From Syngnathus acus (Eukaryota; Chordata; Actinopteri; Syngnathiformes; Syngnathidae): a DNA stretch of 64,000 nt. Position numbers and translations under genes: made by a program. Positions 46,121-60,114 of the stretch are shown one piece after another (the first letter of the stretch is position 1; every line of letters begins with the position of its first letter). The notes below the pieces were generated by a model that did not search any database, had not been told where the DNA came from, and worked only from the letters and a program-made list of their open reading frames with translations. The stretch covers positions 9,934,842 to 9,998,841 of the forward strand of contig NC_051090.1 of the NCBI RefSeq assembly GCF_901709675.1, in the 5' to 3' direction.

Positions 46121-49100
46121 GGTAACGTCAACATTTTTAACGGAATTTCTTTAGGTGCTCTGCCAACTGAACACTTTTTCCACAACGTTACCACTGCTAT
46201 GATTCATCTCTCAAAGTGACTCGGAAAAACACCCTGGACGAAGCACAAAGCCCTAAGCTGCAAAACACGTGCAAAAGCCCATAAAGCTGAGTTGGGATCC
46301 CAGTCAGGTGGTTTTGTCACTACAGGCGAGAAGAAGAAGAAGAAGTCATTTGATCCACGGCTAATATAAAACATACTGACATCAGCAGCTTTAAACTGGA
46401 TCCTCTTAAGAGGCACGCTGTGGTCAGACCGTCACGCTGGCTGCCGTTCACGCCTAAAAGCACCTTAACACACTTTCCCCTCCGTGTGTGTACGCGTGTG
46501 TTAATGAGCGCTACCTTCGGAATGTGTGTGCCCGTGTGCGTGCGTGTGTGAGTCGATGCACCCTGGCGGCTCTTTCCGTGTCGCGGCATGTTTTAGAGAT
46601 TATGGTGACTTTTACTTTTAATGATATAATTTGAATCACATTTCTTCCACAGAAATTCATTTGCAGCACACATTTTCCCTCTCAGAATTCTGGAAAGTCC
46701 ACAACACGTCTTGAAAGTGTGCATCACAATCACAGTACATCGGTCCGCTGATTCGGTTCGGAATCTTGAGCTATTGTCTTATGTTTGCTAATACGACGTA
46801 ATGGCAGGTGATAATAAAATGTTTTGTTTGATTGTTAACGTACGTAAGCTCAACTCTGCGTGAGCGTTTGCTCCTCGCTGTGTTTTCCTTTTGCATGCAC
46901 ATAAAAGCTGAGCTGACATGTACGGGCGAGTCAGCGGGTGGCCTTGTACGAGATGCCCCCCAACTCGCCGCCCCACTTCTGGTCACTCATGAATACATCC
47001 CTAATTGAATTCACCGGAGACAAACGAGTGTTAATTGGCAGGATAACGATGACGGCATCCGACTATTCACAGGCCAGCCTGAAGAAAGGTGGGGGGACTC
47101 TTGCCCACCGCAGGGCTGTTCTTCACAGCAGGGGAGCCTAAGAGGTGGGGAAGGGAGGGGGGGGTCCCCCTGGGGGGCTTTTCTACAGTTCTTTGTGCTC
47201 TTTCACTTTGCCAGGAAGCAATAAAACAATAAAAAAAAAAAGTCCGACTAGATGAGAATTGAGCGCTCCAGTCCAACGACCCGCTTTTGGCCTCGCTGTG
47301 AAGGAGGGCGCTGTGAGGGTGACTGAAGCCGTGCCCAAGCTCAACAAACAAGCCGGGCATTCTCAGACTTCAATTTTTTTAAGATTGGTAGGAAAGGATG
47401 CTCACGTAAGCGCTCGGTCGGCCGTGAAGGGCGCCGACCAGTTGACATCGCCGCTGCTCTTTTCGTTTTATTGCGTTCTTTTGCCGGCCCGTCAATAATA
47501 AGAGGTGGCGAGCACGCCGCAGCCGCTTCATATTGCGTGATAAATTCTTCATGAGGTAATATGAGAGCAAATGTTCAAACGCTGAAAAAGAACACACGCG
47601 GCAAAACAACTGCTGAGCTAGCGAATGCTGATGAAGGGATTGAGAGGAGGAGTAACTTTAGCTTTAGCCGTTAGCAGGCGGATTCTGGAGTGGGAAATGG
47701 CAGTAAGAAAAAAATTCAAACATGATTATTGTGCAAAAAAATGCAAAAACATGCTAATAGAACCACAGCGTGTGATTTTCGACGCCAACAAAATCAGGAA
47801 GGAATGCACGTTTATGTTTTAAGTACGATTTTCAACGGGTAGGCATGCTAGCTTGGCTCCACAAAATATTCTGTGGGTCTTGAAAAGTCAGTCAAAACGT
47901 TTTGGCTTGTTAAACCTCCAAATTTTCCAAATACTTTCAGTATGGGAAAGCTCTGAGAATTTCTTTGGCTTCCGAAGAGATGAAGCAAGTGAAAAGTTGA
48001 ACTGTCGGGTTTTGGCCGTCCTTTGGCGGCACTTTATCAGCCACAGCATGAGCCCAAACTAATGTTTCCGCTCACCTCCATCTCCCGCCGCCTTCCTTGC
48101 TGGCATCCCTTCCCAACGTATACATCACAGGTGCGCGCTGACCATAAAGAGGATTTAACCTCCATGAAAGAATGTTGTGGAGGTGAAGTGGAAGGCCAGG
48201 TAACGCTTGACTGGGCTGGCGGTGCTAAAAGCCGCCCCGAAAACACGGGAATGGTTTTCGCGGCTGACGGACGGATGGCCCTCGGCACTGACGCAACCTC
48301 ATTGCATAAGGTGGTTGCGTAAAATGCTACAACACGGTCCCTCCCGGATTGTGATTTTGGTACCGCTCGATTGTTGCAGCTGTCTTTTTTGGGTCTGGAT
48401 TTATGGAGCCAAAGACCTGGGTCGAGGTTCAAAAGCAAGCGTCGAAATTTTCCACTTTCCCCTCAGAATTATTTCATACGATTCAATCAAGCCAGTCTGG
48501 CTCGGCGACTCCCCCGAGTCAAATTTGTGTAAACATGTCAAAAAGCATCGAGCAGAGTCGGCGGCCAATCGGCGGCTGGCGCTGGCGAGGCGGACTTTCA
48601 ACAAATTGTCTTGAAATGATTAAGAAGTCAGGTGACGTTTCACGCGTCCGTCCGACCGGCCGGCTTGTGAAGTCACGTCTGCGGCCGTGGAAAAAAAAAA
48701 AAAAGCCAAAAAGCATACTGGGCACTTTGTGTGATTTGTGGTGGCCGGGAGGCAAAGTGAAAGTTGCGGTGCCGTCCATGCGGAAATTGTGAAAGTGAAA
48801 CGCTCCCCTCAAGGAGCGCTGATTATGTGTTGGAAGTTGGAAAGTTCCACAAAAATGTTTTACCCAATCATCACATCTTGGGTCAAGCTTGATATGGGCG
48901 CTTGAGTTTCTTCTTGCTCTATCATGAATCTCCCTCGTGGGAGTTTCAGAAAGACGTAAGGAGCAAATGAAGGAAGACAAAGTATTGAGGTTGCGCTCTC
49001 CAAGAAAGATGGGTGGGGCATTGTGTTTGGAAGGGGGCGGGGGGAAGAACAGTTCCCAATTGCTTCTGGAACCTTCCGTGGCAAACTTGCACACTTTACA

Positions 49101-49315
49101 TTGGTTTGTGTCTTCCTGTGCTACAAATATCTCCAACAGAAGCCCTCATTAAAAACTTCTGGAAAAATGCTTCTGGAACGTTCCATATTTAAATGCTGTG
49201 GGGGGGTGGGGGGTAATAGGGGGGGTGATTCCCATCTCACAAGAAAAGTGCGGCGATGTATCCCGGGAGTTACATCGCCTACTGTGTAATTACCAGACGG
49301 GTGAAGCGACTTTAG

Positions 49316-49320
<5 letters not shown>

Positions 49321-49354
<34 letters not shown>

Positions 49355-49359
49355 ACACA

Positions 49360-49406
<47 letters not shown>

Positions 49407-49420
49407 CACACACACACACA
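49321..49420. repeat. (CA)n microsatellite
   Basis: CA array of about 100 bp with short GTGC, GCGC and AACAC interruptions. Confidence 0.95.
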
Positions 49421-52400
49421 GTATCAATGTCAAACGACAGAGGCAAACACGAGCTCTTCTCGGGCGATGACAAATGGCGTGTAGAAAACAGATGCTTCCC
49501 CCAAAGGCCGATGAATCACATCGCATGTTATATTCATTAATGTGTCAATCGTACAATGAATTTTCATTCTGGGCTCGTAAATATCATCGGCAATAAATTA
49601 TGCTTGAAATGAACTCGTGTAAGACAAACATGGGCGAGAGCCCCCCCCCCCACACACACACACACACATCCCCGCCACCATATATTCAAGTTGAGCTCAA
49701 GTGAAACATGTTGTCGGAGTAAACGTAAAATCACGGGAGTATTTGTACTCGGATAGCTCCATTCCTTCAGCCAGCGCTGGCATTCACGAGCGTCCAGATG
49801 TTGGTCTGCGGGATACACGATCCGGCGCTTATTAAAGTCAGCTTATGTGTAATTAAGCCTCCCGATGGCTTTTGGGCCGACGGCTCATTTTTAAGCCCTC
49901 TCGCTCCGGCTGTCGCCCTCCTGGTGACGAGCGAGGCGTAAAAGGTTTTATCGGGTGGCGGCGGAAAAAATGACAGGCTGTTGAAAAGCGAGCAGCGGCG
50001 GCGGCCGTGGGGAGGCCGTGCCCCCCCGACACGACCTGGTTATTCCTAAACTGTCCTCAATTTACCCCGGAGACAAGTGGGGGGAAATCATGGCACAGTG
50101 AAGGTACTCTCATGCCTGTGGGCAAGTAGAGGCACGTTCACACTTTTAGCAAGAAACCTGCTGCAAGCCACAACTCACATCCAGACGCTCACACGCAATT
50201 GAGCCGGCCTTCTGACTAAAAATTCATTTTTTTTACAATGCCCCCCTTGCTTCCATATTAATTTCATTCAGCCTTTCAGCCTTCACACACAGAAAGTTAC
50301 TGAGAAGTCACTTGGGTATTGTTTTAAACGCTGAAGAAAATTGCATAATACGCCTCCCTGAACGTCCTTTACGTCATAAAATGAACTTGGTCATTTTGGT
50401 TCCCACGAACTCAACAAGCAGCTGCACCTGCCGCAACGAACTTTTTTTTTTCTTCAACGCTTTCATCAGTGCAACACCACAATTGGCCTGATAAGTGCAG
50501 CATTTTCTGCCATTCTGTTTACAATCAAGCTGCCGCTGCCGCCGCTCCGGGGAGACGAGAGCAACTGTGAACAATCTGACTGTAAACAGGCAAAGCACTT
50601 TTGCCAGACCGCGAAACAACAGCACAAACAATTTCAAGGTTGCTCTTGTCCTAAAATGTGTTCAATCATTTAAATTGTTTCACTTCTATTCATTTGATTT
50701 ATCTATTACACCGGTGAAGGTAAGTGGTTTGGAAAATGAAGAATGAAAATTATTATAATCTCAACCCACTTCATAAGTAGTTCTGTTTTTTTTTGTTGCA
50801 AATAATCGAGTCACGGCATGAGTGTTCCGGCAATGTGCATGAGAAAATCAGACTAGTGTAGGAGACTAAGTGGGCCGCGTACCTGTGCTCCTCTCGCAGG
50901 AAGTGTCCACCATGTGGCCCGGGCGACAGGTTCCATGTTGCACTTTGGTCCCAATTAGCTGCCACCATCCAAACACTAAAGAAAAAAAACCCACATGAGA
51001 AGCAAGAAATTGAACAGGCTCTAATCCAGGCACTATTTTTCCAATATGCCGTTTATTTTTACAATCTCCAGCTGGACTTGGGTTGCAAGTGTGTGGAAGC
51101 AATCAGCAAACACACAAAGGGGGTGGAAGGAGGGTGGTGTGGTGTGGGGGGGTTCAGGGAGGGTGCGAGAGCTAATGTTCACAGCTTCGTATGTCACTAA
51201 AGCCTGAGGGATAAAGTGCAGAAATACATCGCAGCTCACGTGTGACAACTGCCTGCAGAAGCGAAGTCACATTTTGTCCTTGGCTTGGCCACTTCAATAG
51301 GTTGCCTCTTTAAGACTTTTTTTTAACTAAAAACATTGCTACAAATTTCTATGGTAACCATTTTTATAAAAAGTTATTTAAACCAATTTTTTACTGCCTT
51401 GCCTGTAGTTGTGAAACTCTTCGTTTGTTTCAATATGAATGCATTATACTGCCCCTGGTGGCCAATAAATGAATTACCATTTTCTAGCTCAATTAACTTT
51501 AGAGTCTTTAAGATGGACATCAAGGACATTGAATAATCTCCGCACCGCCACGACTCCGCTCGTGACTCCTCCCCCTCCCGCTCTGATGGATGTCCGCCGT
51601 CTGCCACGAGTGGCCCCGCGCTTTCATCATCGGCCGAGACGGAGCATCGCGTGGCTTCCCGGTGCCGTCCTGTGCTGCCGTGCCACTGGAGATAGCGGGA
51701 GGGGAAAAAAATTTGTTCACGCTTCTTCACAGGTCATACATCAGCATTAGAGCGTCTGACGGCAGGAAGCAGCAAGGCATGCTGGGAAGATGACACCATT
51801 TTGACGGATGGAGCCCTTCGATTGGCGCGCGTGTTATCCCGCGGATAATATTTCACGAGATGTCTCACGTTGATGAAGTCATGATAGAAATGTAAGGTGC
51901 AGTCCGGGGTGGGCCGACATTGACGACAGAATTGTCTGTGTCCTGCATACTTCATAATTGTGGCATCCTCACAAGCCTGCTGGACCGAAAAAGCAATAAC
52001 AATCGGCCTCAACTCCACCTGTTGAAACGATTGGGCACAAAAAGCTAAAACGTAACAATTTCCTCCCTGGTGCGTTTGGTTGTCGAGGTAGGGCGGCGTT
52101 GTTTATTTGCCGAAGCCGACAACGCTCCCGGCCAGCTCTAATTAGCGGCGTTTGAAATGAGGCTATTAAAACCAATGACCTTCATTAAAGAGGTATTAAG
52201 GGACAGATGCCTTCACGAGGGTGGGGGGGAGCTCTCTTGAATAAACAGCTGGGATTACAAACAGAGAGCGCCGGCAGGATTACAAACACCTGGACTCGGC
52301 AAACATTCTTAATCATGGATGAAATTCATTTATATGTTGCAATAATTGGCTGTAATTGTTTCTTTGAAGAGCCTTGTGCATCTGGCTGGCATGTGCTTCA

Positions 52401-55400
52401 AGGACTTACTCCAACTCTATGTTTGGGGGATTCCACAGGGTTCCTATTCGAGTACACTGAGAATAAAACAATAATTCAAACCATCTTATTTTAAAAAAAT
52501 TACTCTACACTGGTGTCTTGAGATACAAGGGACAAGACTTATGAGTGTTTAGTGATATGATGTTTTTCGTTTTGAGATATGGGCAAAATTTTGATTTAGT
52601 TCTAATATTTTATGTTGATCGAAGTCAATGAAGTTTTGCCTTCGTCATTATGTTAAAAAAAATCCCACTTTTTACATTTTGAATTTCTTCCCTACCATTT
52701 CCTTTCCTTGATTACTTTCTTCTCTTTCGATCATCCATCTTGAGTATGACATTTGTTCCCTTTTAGCATGAAGTTTAGCAATATAGGGTCTTCAAAACGT
52801 ATGTCCTGGATTTGTGAGCTTTCAAATGTGTAAGCACCCTGCTTCCAGCAGCTTGCCTCCACGTGTACCCCAGCCTGCCTGCTCAGAGGTGTTCCGAGCC
52901 GGACACGCGATTCTTTTTAGGAATTCAAGCAGACTACGTTTAATCCAGCTGGGCTTCCACTTTTTTTTTGCGTGGGCCCGCGGCCAGTTTGGTTCCATAT
53001 GGCCCGCAGACGCACCGCAAAAAAACACACTTGAGCACGCACTTTGGCCAGACACACACCCCCACACGCTCGGAATCCTGGGAATTAGACTCATTACGCA
53101 CAATTTAGCTGCTGTGTGCTGCCAGTGCAGGAAACGTGCGCGTACGTTTGTGTGTACAGAATGTGAGGCGGAAACGACTATTTCAATGTGGTGCACAGGT
53201 GAATCCTCATTTTGCTGACACGGGGATACTTTGATTTAGGAATGCCCCAATTTACAAATTTCCAAGTTCCGAGAGGTAGCTTACTGGATTTTTGTTTTTG
53301 TTTTGTTACCAGGTCCAAGCCAGTTTCAGATTCACAGCCGCTCAATAATAATTTTGGGCGAGCCCTACACAATGCGTCTTTTGTCGCGACAATCTTCCTC
53401 TGCAGACTCAAAGACAAGTTCCCACTGAAGTGATGATTATTTTTCCTGTCACTCCCTGACTGATGTACTCATTTACACGGAGAGCCTGTCACTCAGTAAG
53501 TGACCCCAAAGCCGCCTCTTTCTACACACACACAAACTCCCAGCGAGTGTCGCTGACGCTGACAACGTCCCATCTGGAAGCTCTTCCCTGAGATGTTTCG
53601 GCGCTCTGGCCCTCCCAGGAGGCCTTCTAAACCCAAACTTCACCTCTAATGATGTGAAAAGGGAGGGGGGGCGGGTATTTGCAGACATGAGCAAATCCCT
53701 CTTCCAGATCACTTTCCGCTCACATCAAAACGGGAGCAATTTGCCGAGGGATCCGACATCTTGGCTCGGCGCGGGTCTTTAACACCTCCTTTGTCACTGT
53801 GTGAAAAGGTCACAAAAGTGAAAGTCACGGTGACCTATGCCAAGTCAGATTGTCATCAAGTCAGAGAGAGACATTTTTTTGCGGGACACATGCCCGCGAG
53901 AAGTGTCTGGTAGAGGCTTCCTCTATGGAAAATATCTGCAGAGTGTAAGATGTAGGCAGAGTGACGTCGCCTAGCAGGCAGTCAAACATTTGCTGAGTGA
54001 TGCCATTCACACCTGACACCTGTTGGAACCTGTTTAGGCGACTTGGCGGTAAATAAAGAGAAAACCGAGCGCAAAAAGCAATAACCTGAGCATCACGGGC
54101 GGGCCGATCTGCTTCCAGTTATCTCGCACCGGTGTTCCCATCGGCCGACTACAAAGAGAAGAATCGAATTTCAGGAGATGCTTTTAATGCAACTCGAACC
54201 GAAACGTGTTTCTCCATTGGAGAACAAAGTTGCGGGACGAAGAGTTGTTGCCAAAGGTGAGCGGCGCTTCAGAAGGTCCGCCTTTCCAAAAACAAGGCCC
54301 CTGCAAAGTCTCCACTTTCCAGCCTGACAAATTCAGCTTAGCGTTCTGGTTTTTGTGCCATCTCGAGTTTCAGCTTGTTTGGAAACATTTGGGGTAAACA
54401 AGCACTTGGGTTTCCTTAGAACTCCAGAGATGAAGAGGACGTGAAACAAAAGGTACATGGGCCAATCGGTCACTGCGGTCACCATTTTAGAAACGTTTAG
54501 AAATATGGTCGGGAACATGGACTTGATTATTCAGATGGATGCCCATCAGATCCTGAAGATATCCACGGGCCGCATCATAGTCATAGTTTCCCTTGGAGGG
54601 CCATTATGATTGTCAACGTTTTCTATATACACTATAGGCTACAAAACAAAGTGATGAAGAACTAGTTTTGAAATCAGAGACTAGTAAAAACTATTCAAAT
54701 ATTTAAAAAAGACGAATTGCAAGCAATATCGCTATTTTTTCTTTTAAAGTGAAGACAATTTGTAATTTTAGTAATGACACAAATTTGATGCAAAATAAAC
54801 ATAAATGTAGACAATATATAGGTTACATTAAATATTATCAGTTGATTGTTGCCATTAAATTCAATGTACTTCCACTTCAGCAATTTAGGACTGTGCTGAC
54901 TTTCACGATGCTAACCGCTATCTAGCCTTGAGGCAAAATCGAGGCTTTTAAGTTCGCCAAACTGTCAACTATTCTGGGTCACTGAGTGAAAAAGTCTTGG
55001 TTTCATTTCCGCATGTCTTCGCGCACGGTTGGGCTGTGAAAGATGTTTGAATTGCCTCCAAAGTTTTGTGATACTCTGTCAACATTTCCGCCTTCATCTT
55101 AGCACATCGAAGGAGATTGGAAAATGTATAACAGTTGATGTTAGTTTTCTGTTTCAAGACTAGCGTATCGTCTCGATTTCGACCTGTGATTGGCAACTAT
55201 GGGAGTCTTTGTATTTATTACTTTTTTTAATCTGTTCAGAATGTCAACACAACCAGAGAGTGATGAAGGACTCCAGCGCAGGAGTTACAGTGTCTTAAGT
55301 CGGAAGCCAGAGAATAACTCCCGAGATGTTCTGGCCTCAGCAGTTTTCCTGCTTGATTCCGAACAAGTATTTAATTTACGAGCACGTGAAGGTCCCAACT

Positions 55401-55984
55401 GCTGCGGACCCTCATGCTTCAGTCTGACGCGTGACTTATGGGATCAAGGCCGACGTGCGGCACGGTATCTTCAACTTCCTGATTTGATCAGTCCTGCGGC
55501 GGACCGCCGAGCAGGCGCAATAAATCTGTCGCCGGAGTGTTGAGGGGAGCGCCCGACATTCCTCATCCGTGCGAAGCACCTGCGCGCCAGTTGCCTTCTT
55601 AGGCTCTGGTTACTGCTAGCTTAATTCTTCTTGTTGCGCACTATCAAACGACTGTTTCATGTTTGTAAACAACACAAAGGTTAAATTTGTCGAGTTCCCG
55701 CTGTACTGATAGCTGATATATCTACTTAAGTACAGTACCAAAATATTTGTACTTTGTTTTTTTTACCGCCACACCGCCAGAGGACCTTGAGTTTTCCGCT
55801 CTTCTGCTTCCGTGTGGGCGAGCGACATACACAATGTCTGTTTGTCAGCGTGTTTGTGCATGTGTGCGGTTGGACCGACAACAAGACAAGAGCAGTCATT
55901 TCATTTGTTTGACTTCCTGTCCAGCCCCGGCAGCTGCTTGCCATCACAACATACTCAAATTGTGTATACATATTCCTTTTCAAA

Positions 55985-56515
55985 GTTGGGTTTCAAGCCT
56001 GGGTTTAGGATAACAGTCAGGGTTTCAGATTGGGGTTTTAAGATTGGGTTAGGATTTTAAAGTTAAGTCATTTTAAATTAGTTTTGTTTTCCTTGTCCCA
56101 GTTTTGGGTTGTGAACGTCGGTTAAGGTTTCAGGTGGGGGTTTAAGCTTGGGTTAGGGTTTGAAAGTAGGGTTTCAAGACAGAGTTGGAGTTTTAAAATG
56201 GGATTTGAGTGTTAGGTGTCAAGACAGGGTTATAGGACACAGGTTAGGGTTTCAAAGTAGGGTTTGAGGTCTGGGTTAATGGTTTAAATAAGGCATAGGC
56301 TTCCCAAATAGGCTATAAAGTTCAGGTTAGAGTTTTGTAGTAGGGTTTCGAGACAGGGTTAGGGTTTTAAACCATGATTTGTGTTTCAAAGTAGGTTTTG
56401 AAGTCAGGGTTAGGGTTTTAAACAAAGGTTGTAAAGACAGTGTTTGGGTTTGAATGTAGGGTTTTAAAGATGGGTTAGGGTTTCAAGTTGGAGTTTAAAG
56501 CTTGCATTAGAGGGT
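55985..56515 (+). repeat. Degenerate telomere-like minisatellite (GGGTTAGGGTTT-rich)
   Basis: About 530 bp built from irregular 15-25 bp units such as AGGGTTTCAAGACAGGGTTA and TAGGGTTTTAAA. GGGTTAGGGTTT-type strings recur, all on the same strand. Units vary in length and sequence, so this is not a clean (TTAGGG)n block. Confidence 0.75.
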
Positions 56516-57330
56516 TTTAAGCATTCACATGGGGCATGCGTGCGTGTGTGGTCTGCCTCAGTGGTTAATTCACAGGCCCAACATACAAAACCTCGTCCAT
56601 GGGACAAAGTGAGTGGGAGCAGGGGAGGGCAAGGGGTGGTGGGGTACCTCGCCGCAAAAGTTAGCACCCCTGCTAGTGTGCACGTGTGTTTATGTATGTG
56701 TGTCAAGGTTCAGTGGAGCGTAGCACAAATCAGCACATGAAAGGTGGGTGGGTGCGTATCCCCAACTCAACAGGAAACAGGCCCGAGTGGTGGCAGCGGT
56801 GCTGTGTTACAGCCACAAACGGACAAATTCAAAACTTGAGCGACAGTAGTGAGGACAAAACTATGTCAGACGTCGCTTACGGAGGCATCTTCGCTCATTG
56901 CCGTTCATATTAAGGTTGGAAATCATTAGGTTTGCAAAGTGGGTGTTTCTACCTGTTGCCACGGCAACACCTGTTATGCGTGCCGGCGCTTGGCTGTAAA
57001 GGGGTGCTGGTGGTGGCATAATGACAACCTGTGGAAAGTGGTGGGGAGCATGCGAGGGTTGCGGGGAGGGGGGGCAGGAAAAGTGAGTTTTCCATTCCAA
57101 ACCTGCAATTAAGTGCACGCATGAACACACTCGTACAGGGATGCTAAACGTTCGATGGAAGGCGAGGATGGGACGAGCGAGGTAAGCGGCGACGTCACGG
57201 CCGACTGGGAAAGTCCCGAGAGAAAATCACATGTTAGGAAAGCCAAAAGGGGAAATGTTTAGGGGAGGCAACGGTAGACACAACACGTAACTCACATGCT
57301 ACATATATACTGTGTAGATACGCTACAGTA

Positions 57331-57504
57331 TACCGTAATTTTCGGACTATAAGTCGCACCGGAGTATAAGTCGCACCAGCCATAAAATGCCCAAAAAAGT
57401 GAAAAAAACCCATATATATGTATATAAGTCGCTCCTGAGTATAAGTCGCCCCCCCACCCAAACTATGAAAAAAAACCGCGACTTATAGTCCGAAAATTAC
57501 GGTA
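57331..57504. mobile_element. Short MITE-like element, TA target duplication
   Basis: Terminal inverted repeats start CCGTAATTTTCGGACTATAA and end with their complement, flanked by TA. Subterminal TATAAGTCGC repeats occur. It is a shorter relative of the element at 15502-15916, sharing CCGTA-TTTTC-GGACTATAAG-CGCACC, with T for G in the GTCGCACC motif. Non-coding. Confidence 0.78.
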
Positions 57505-58400
57505 TATGAAAGAGAGCGAGATAAATAGATCGATAGATCTATTATATACGATAGTATAACTGTGCTATATTATTGCCACATTAATACTACTGCCACTCTG
57601 TTGACCTCGTCCCCACTTTTTACATGTTGGCGCGCATCTGTGGGAATGTTTGTATTTTTTTTCTTTCTTTCCACTCAATTCCAAAACAAGCAAACACAGA
57701 CAACATTGTGCTCGGAATAAGACATCGGGACAAAGTTCGAACCCGGCCGTCATCCCTCGGTGACGCAGACGGCGGTCATGTCCCGTAACCAGAACGCGGC
57801 GCACGACAAATCGTCCAACCGCACGGCACGCAATTTATTGACAAACACGGCATCTTCTCACACAGCTAAATACGGCGCGCCTGGACACGGGCCGCTGGGA
57901 AGCGCAGATGAGAGGCACCTTAGCGTGACGCCGCTCGGCCCCAATGAAAGGCCTCAATTAGCCCGGCCCGGAATAGAAGACAGATTAACAACAAGACGCA
58001 AACACTTTTAATCAGCGTCTCGCTAACATGCCATTACATGAACTCATCAGAGATGCGGGAGGAGAAACATCAAAGGGGACTTGGAGTGAAAATGCGTCCA
58101 TGTTTAGCGAAGCTTACTGCTGCCGCACAAACAGAGAAAAGGCTCAGTGTCACGTAATTACCGGAAAGAATTGTTGTTGTAATGATAAATATCGCTCATT
58201 ATGCGGCGAATTTCTCACGGTATGTCAAGATATCGTGTTTTCACGTTATATTATAAAATCATGTTATTGGAAGATACAATCTTTTCACGTTATCAAGTTA
58301 TCACGATATTTGATATTTTATGATGTTTTCACGTGAGATAAGAATCATTATGACGCATTTGTTATGTACATTATTTCAGTACATGTATTCAGGTTATCAC

Positions 58401-58406
58401 TTTATT
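58401..58406 (-). terminator. Possible polyadenylation signal of prdm5
   Basis: AATAAA on the minus strand about 730 nt past the prdm5 stop codon. I saw no nearer match, but weak variants were not excluded. Confidence 0.3.
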
Positions 58407-59133
58407 TCATAACAATATTTTCATATGAAATTAGCACGTTTTTTACATGAGGTGATTTTCACCTTTGGTGAATGTATCATGTAATTTCAAAATATGTTTT
58501 CACGCTATAATGTGACATCACATTATTTCAAGATTTGACGGTTTTATGTTTAATAGCGCAAGTTGAGCACAAAGCACAATCTAACTTTGACTGTGGCTGC
58601 AATACGCTTCTTTCTGTACACGTTGAGACAAATATAAATTAAATTTAAAAAAGTTGTGCAAGACCGTTTTGCACCGAGCTACGCCTTATAGAGAAAACAA
58701 CCCACCTTTTTAAGTTTGTAAACAATCTACGCCGGGGTACTTCTCGGTGGCGGGAAAGTCAGCGTCTACCACTGACTCAGTTGCTCCGCGATTGTTTGAG
58801 AATTGTCATTCCACGGAGCAATAAACACCATTGAAGGTAGAAAATAAGATAAATAATAGAAATATCTATTTGCATGTGTAACAAAAACAAGCAGCTAAAA
58901 ACAACACTGTATTTTGAACACGTACAGTACTGTGAAAAAAGTCCAATGGGTTCTCGTTTTTTTCCAGGAATCTGAGAAAAACACACCACATTGAACACAT
59001 CATTCGGATGCAATTTTGAGAAGGATCTGGAGAAAGGTGCCTATTCGCTCAACACAGACTTTTACACAGTACTGTCTCTTTGGGACAATGTGTTATTCCG
59101 TACGTCTGTCTGTCCGTCCAGATATAGGTACGT

Positions 59134-59298
59134 CTAGCCATCCGTCTCTCCATGGACGTTCTCCATGTGCACTTTGAGGTAGTCGTTGCGCGTGAACTTC
59201 TTGTGGCAAAGCTGGCACTCGGCCATGGGCCGGTTGGGGTTGTGAGTCAGCTTGTGGCGACTCAGCATTTTCTTCAGGCTGAAGGACAGGTCACACAC
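59134..59298 (-). CDS. prdm5: PRDM5-like zinc-finger protein, last coding exon
   Basis: Acceptor CGGCTGCAG, phase 0, 54 residues and a TAG stop. It completes the finger begun in the preceding exon (FQCD joined to [19 protein letters not shown]). A final finger follows, [10 protein letters not shown] to HMENVH with four residues between the histidines, and the tail GETDG. Human PRDM5 ends almost identically ([20 protein letters not shown], then HMDNIHGVADS, from memory). PRDM5 is a nuclear PR-domain zinc-finger regulator of transcription that binds DNA and, in mammals, controls extracellular-matrix genes. The PR domain and most fingers lie outside the window. Confidence 0.9.
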   Translation of the reverse strand: MCDLSFSLKKMLSRHKLTHNPNRPMAECQLCHKKFTRNDYLKVHMENVHGETDG

Positions 59299-59359
59299 CT
59301 GCAGCCGCAGAAAAATAAGAGGAAAGGAAATTTGAACAATGCTAGCAGATAGCATGCTA

Positions 59360-59686
<327 letters not shown>

Positions 59687-60114
59687 TTACATAATTCTCC
59701 TCAATTATTTCTCGTAATTTCTGTTTATTTCTATTTTGCCAACAGGCTGTTATCATGAGTAACTGTTAAGGAACAATCACATGACAAGTGATTTGAACAC
59801 ATATCGTCTCGCCCGTACCAAGATGGCTTCTTGACCTCTGTCAGGGCGTGGCTCAAATCTACGGGCCCACCCGCACCCTGATTGGATGCCGCTGTTAATT
59901 GTCACAGGCGCCCCCAGTCACTGTGGGTACGATAGCAAAGGCTATGTTTGGGCATGTTTGGTCCCCCGTTGTCAAGGCAACGGGGGTGAATGCAGGAAGT
60001 TGAAGGCCTGGGAAAAAAACGCTATCATGTGGGCGGGGCTCGGCTGACACAGGATACAAAAGGCCGTGTGTGTGTGTGTGTGTGTGTGTTGTGAGTGTTT
60101 GTTAGCATCTAATT

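Noticed and set aside
48519-49136. 205-codon minus-strand frame
   Set aside because: Crosses low-complexity A/T runs, overlaps several plus-strand frames and resembles no family.
51449-51464. CTCF-like CCACCAGGGGCAG on the minus strand
   Set aside because: One G short of the core spacing, so not counted as a CTCF match.
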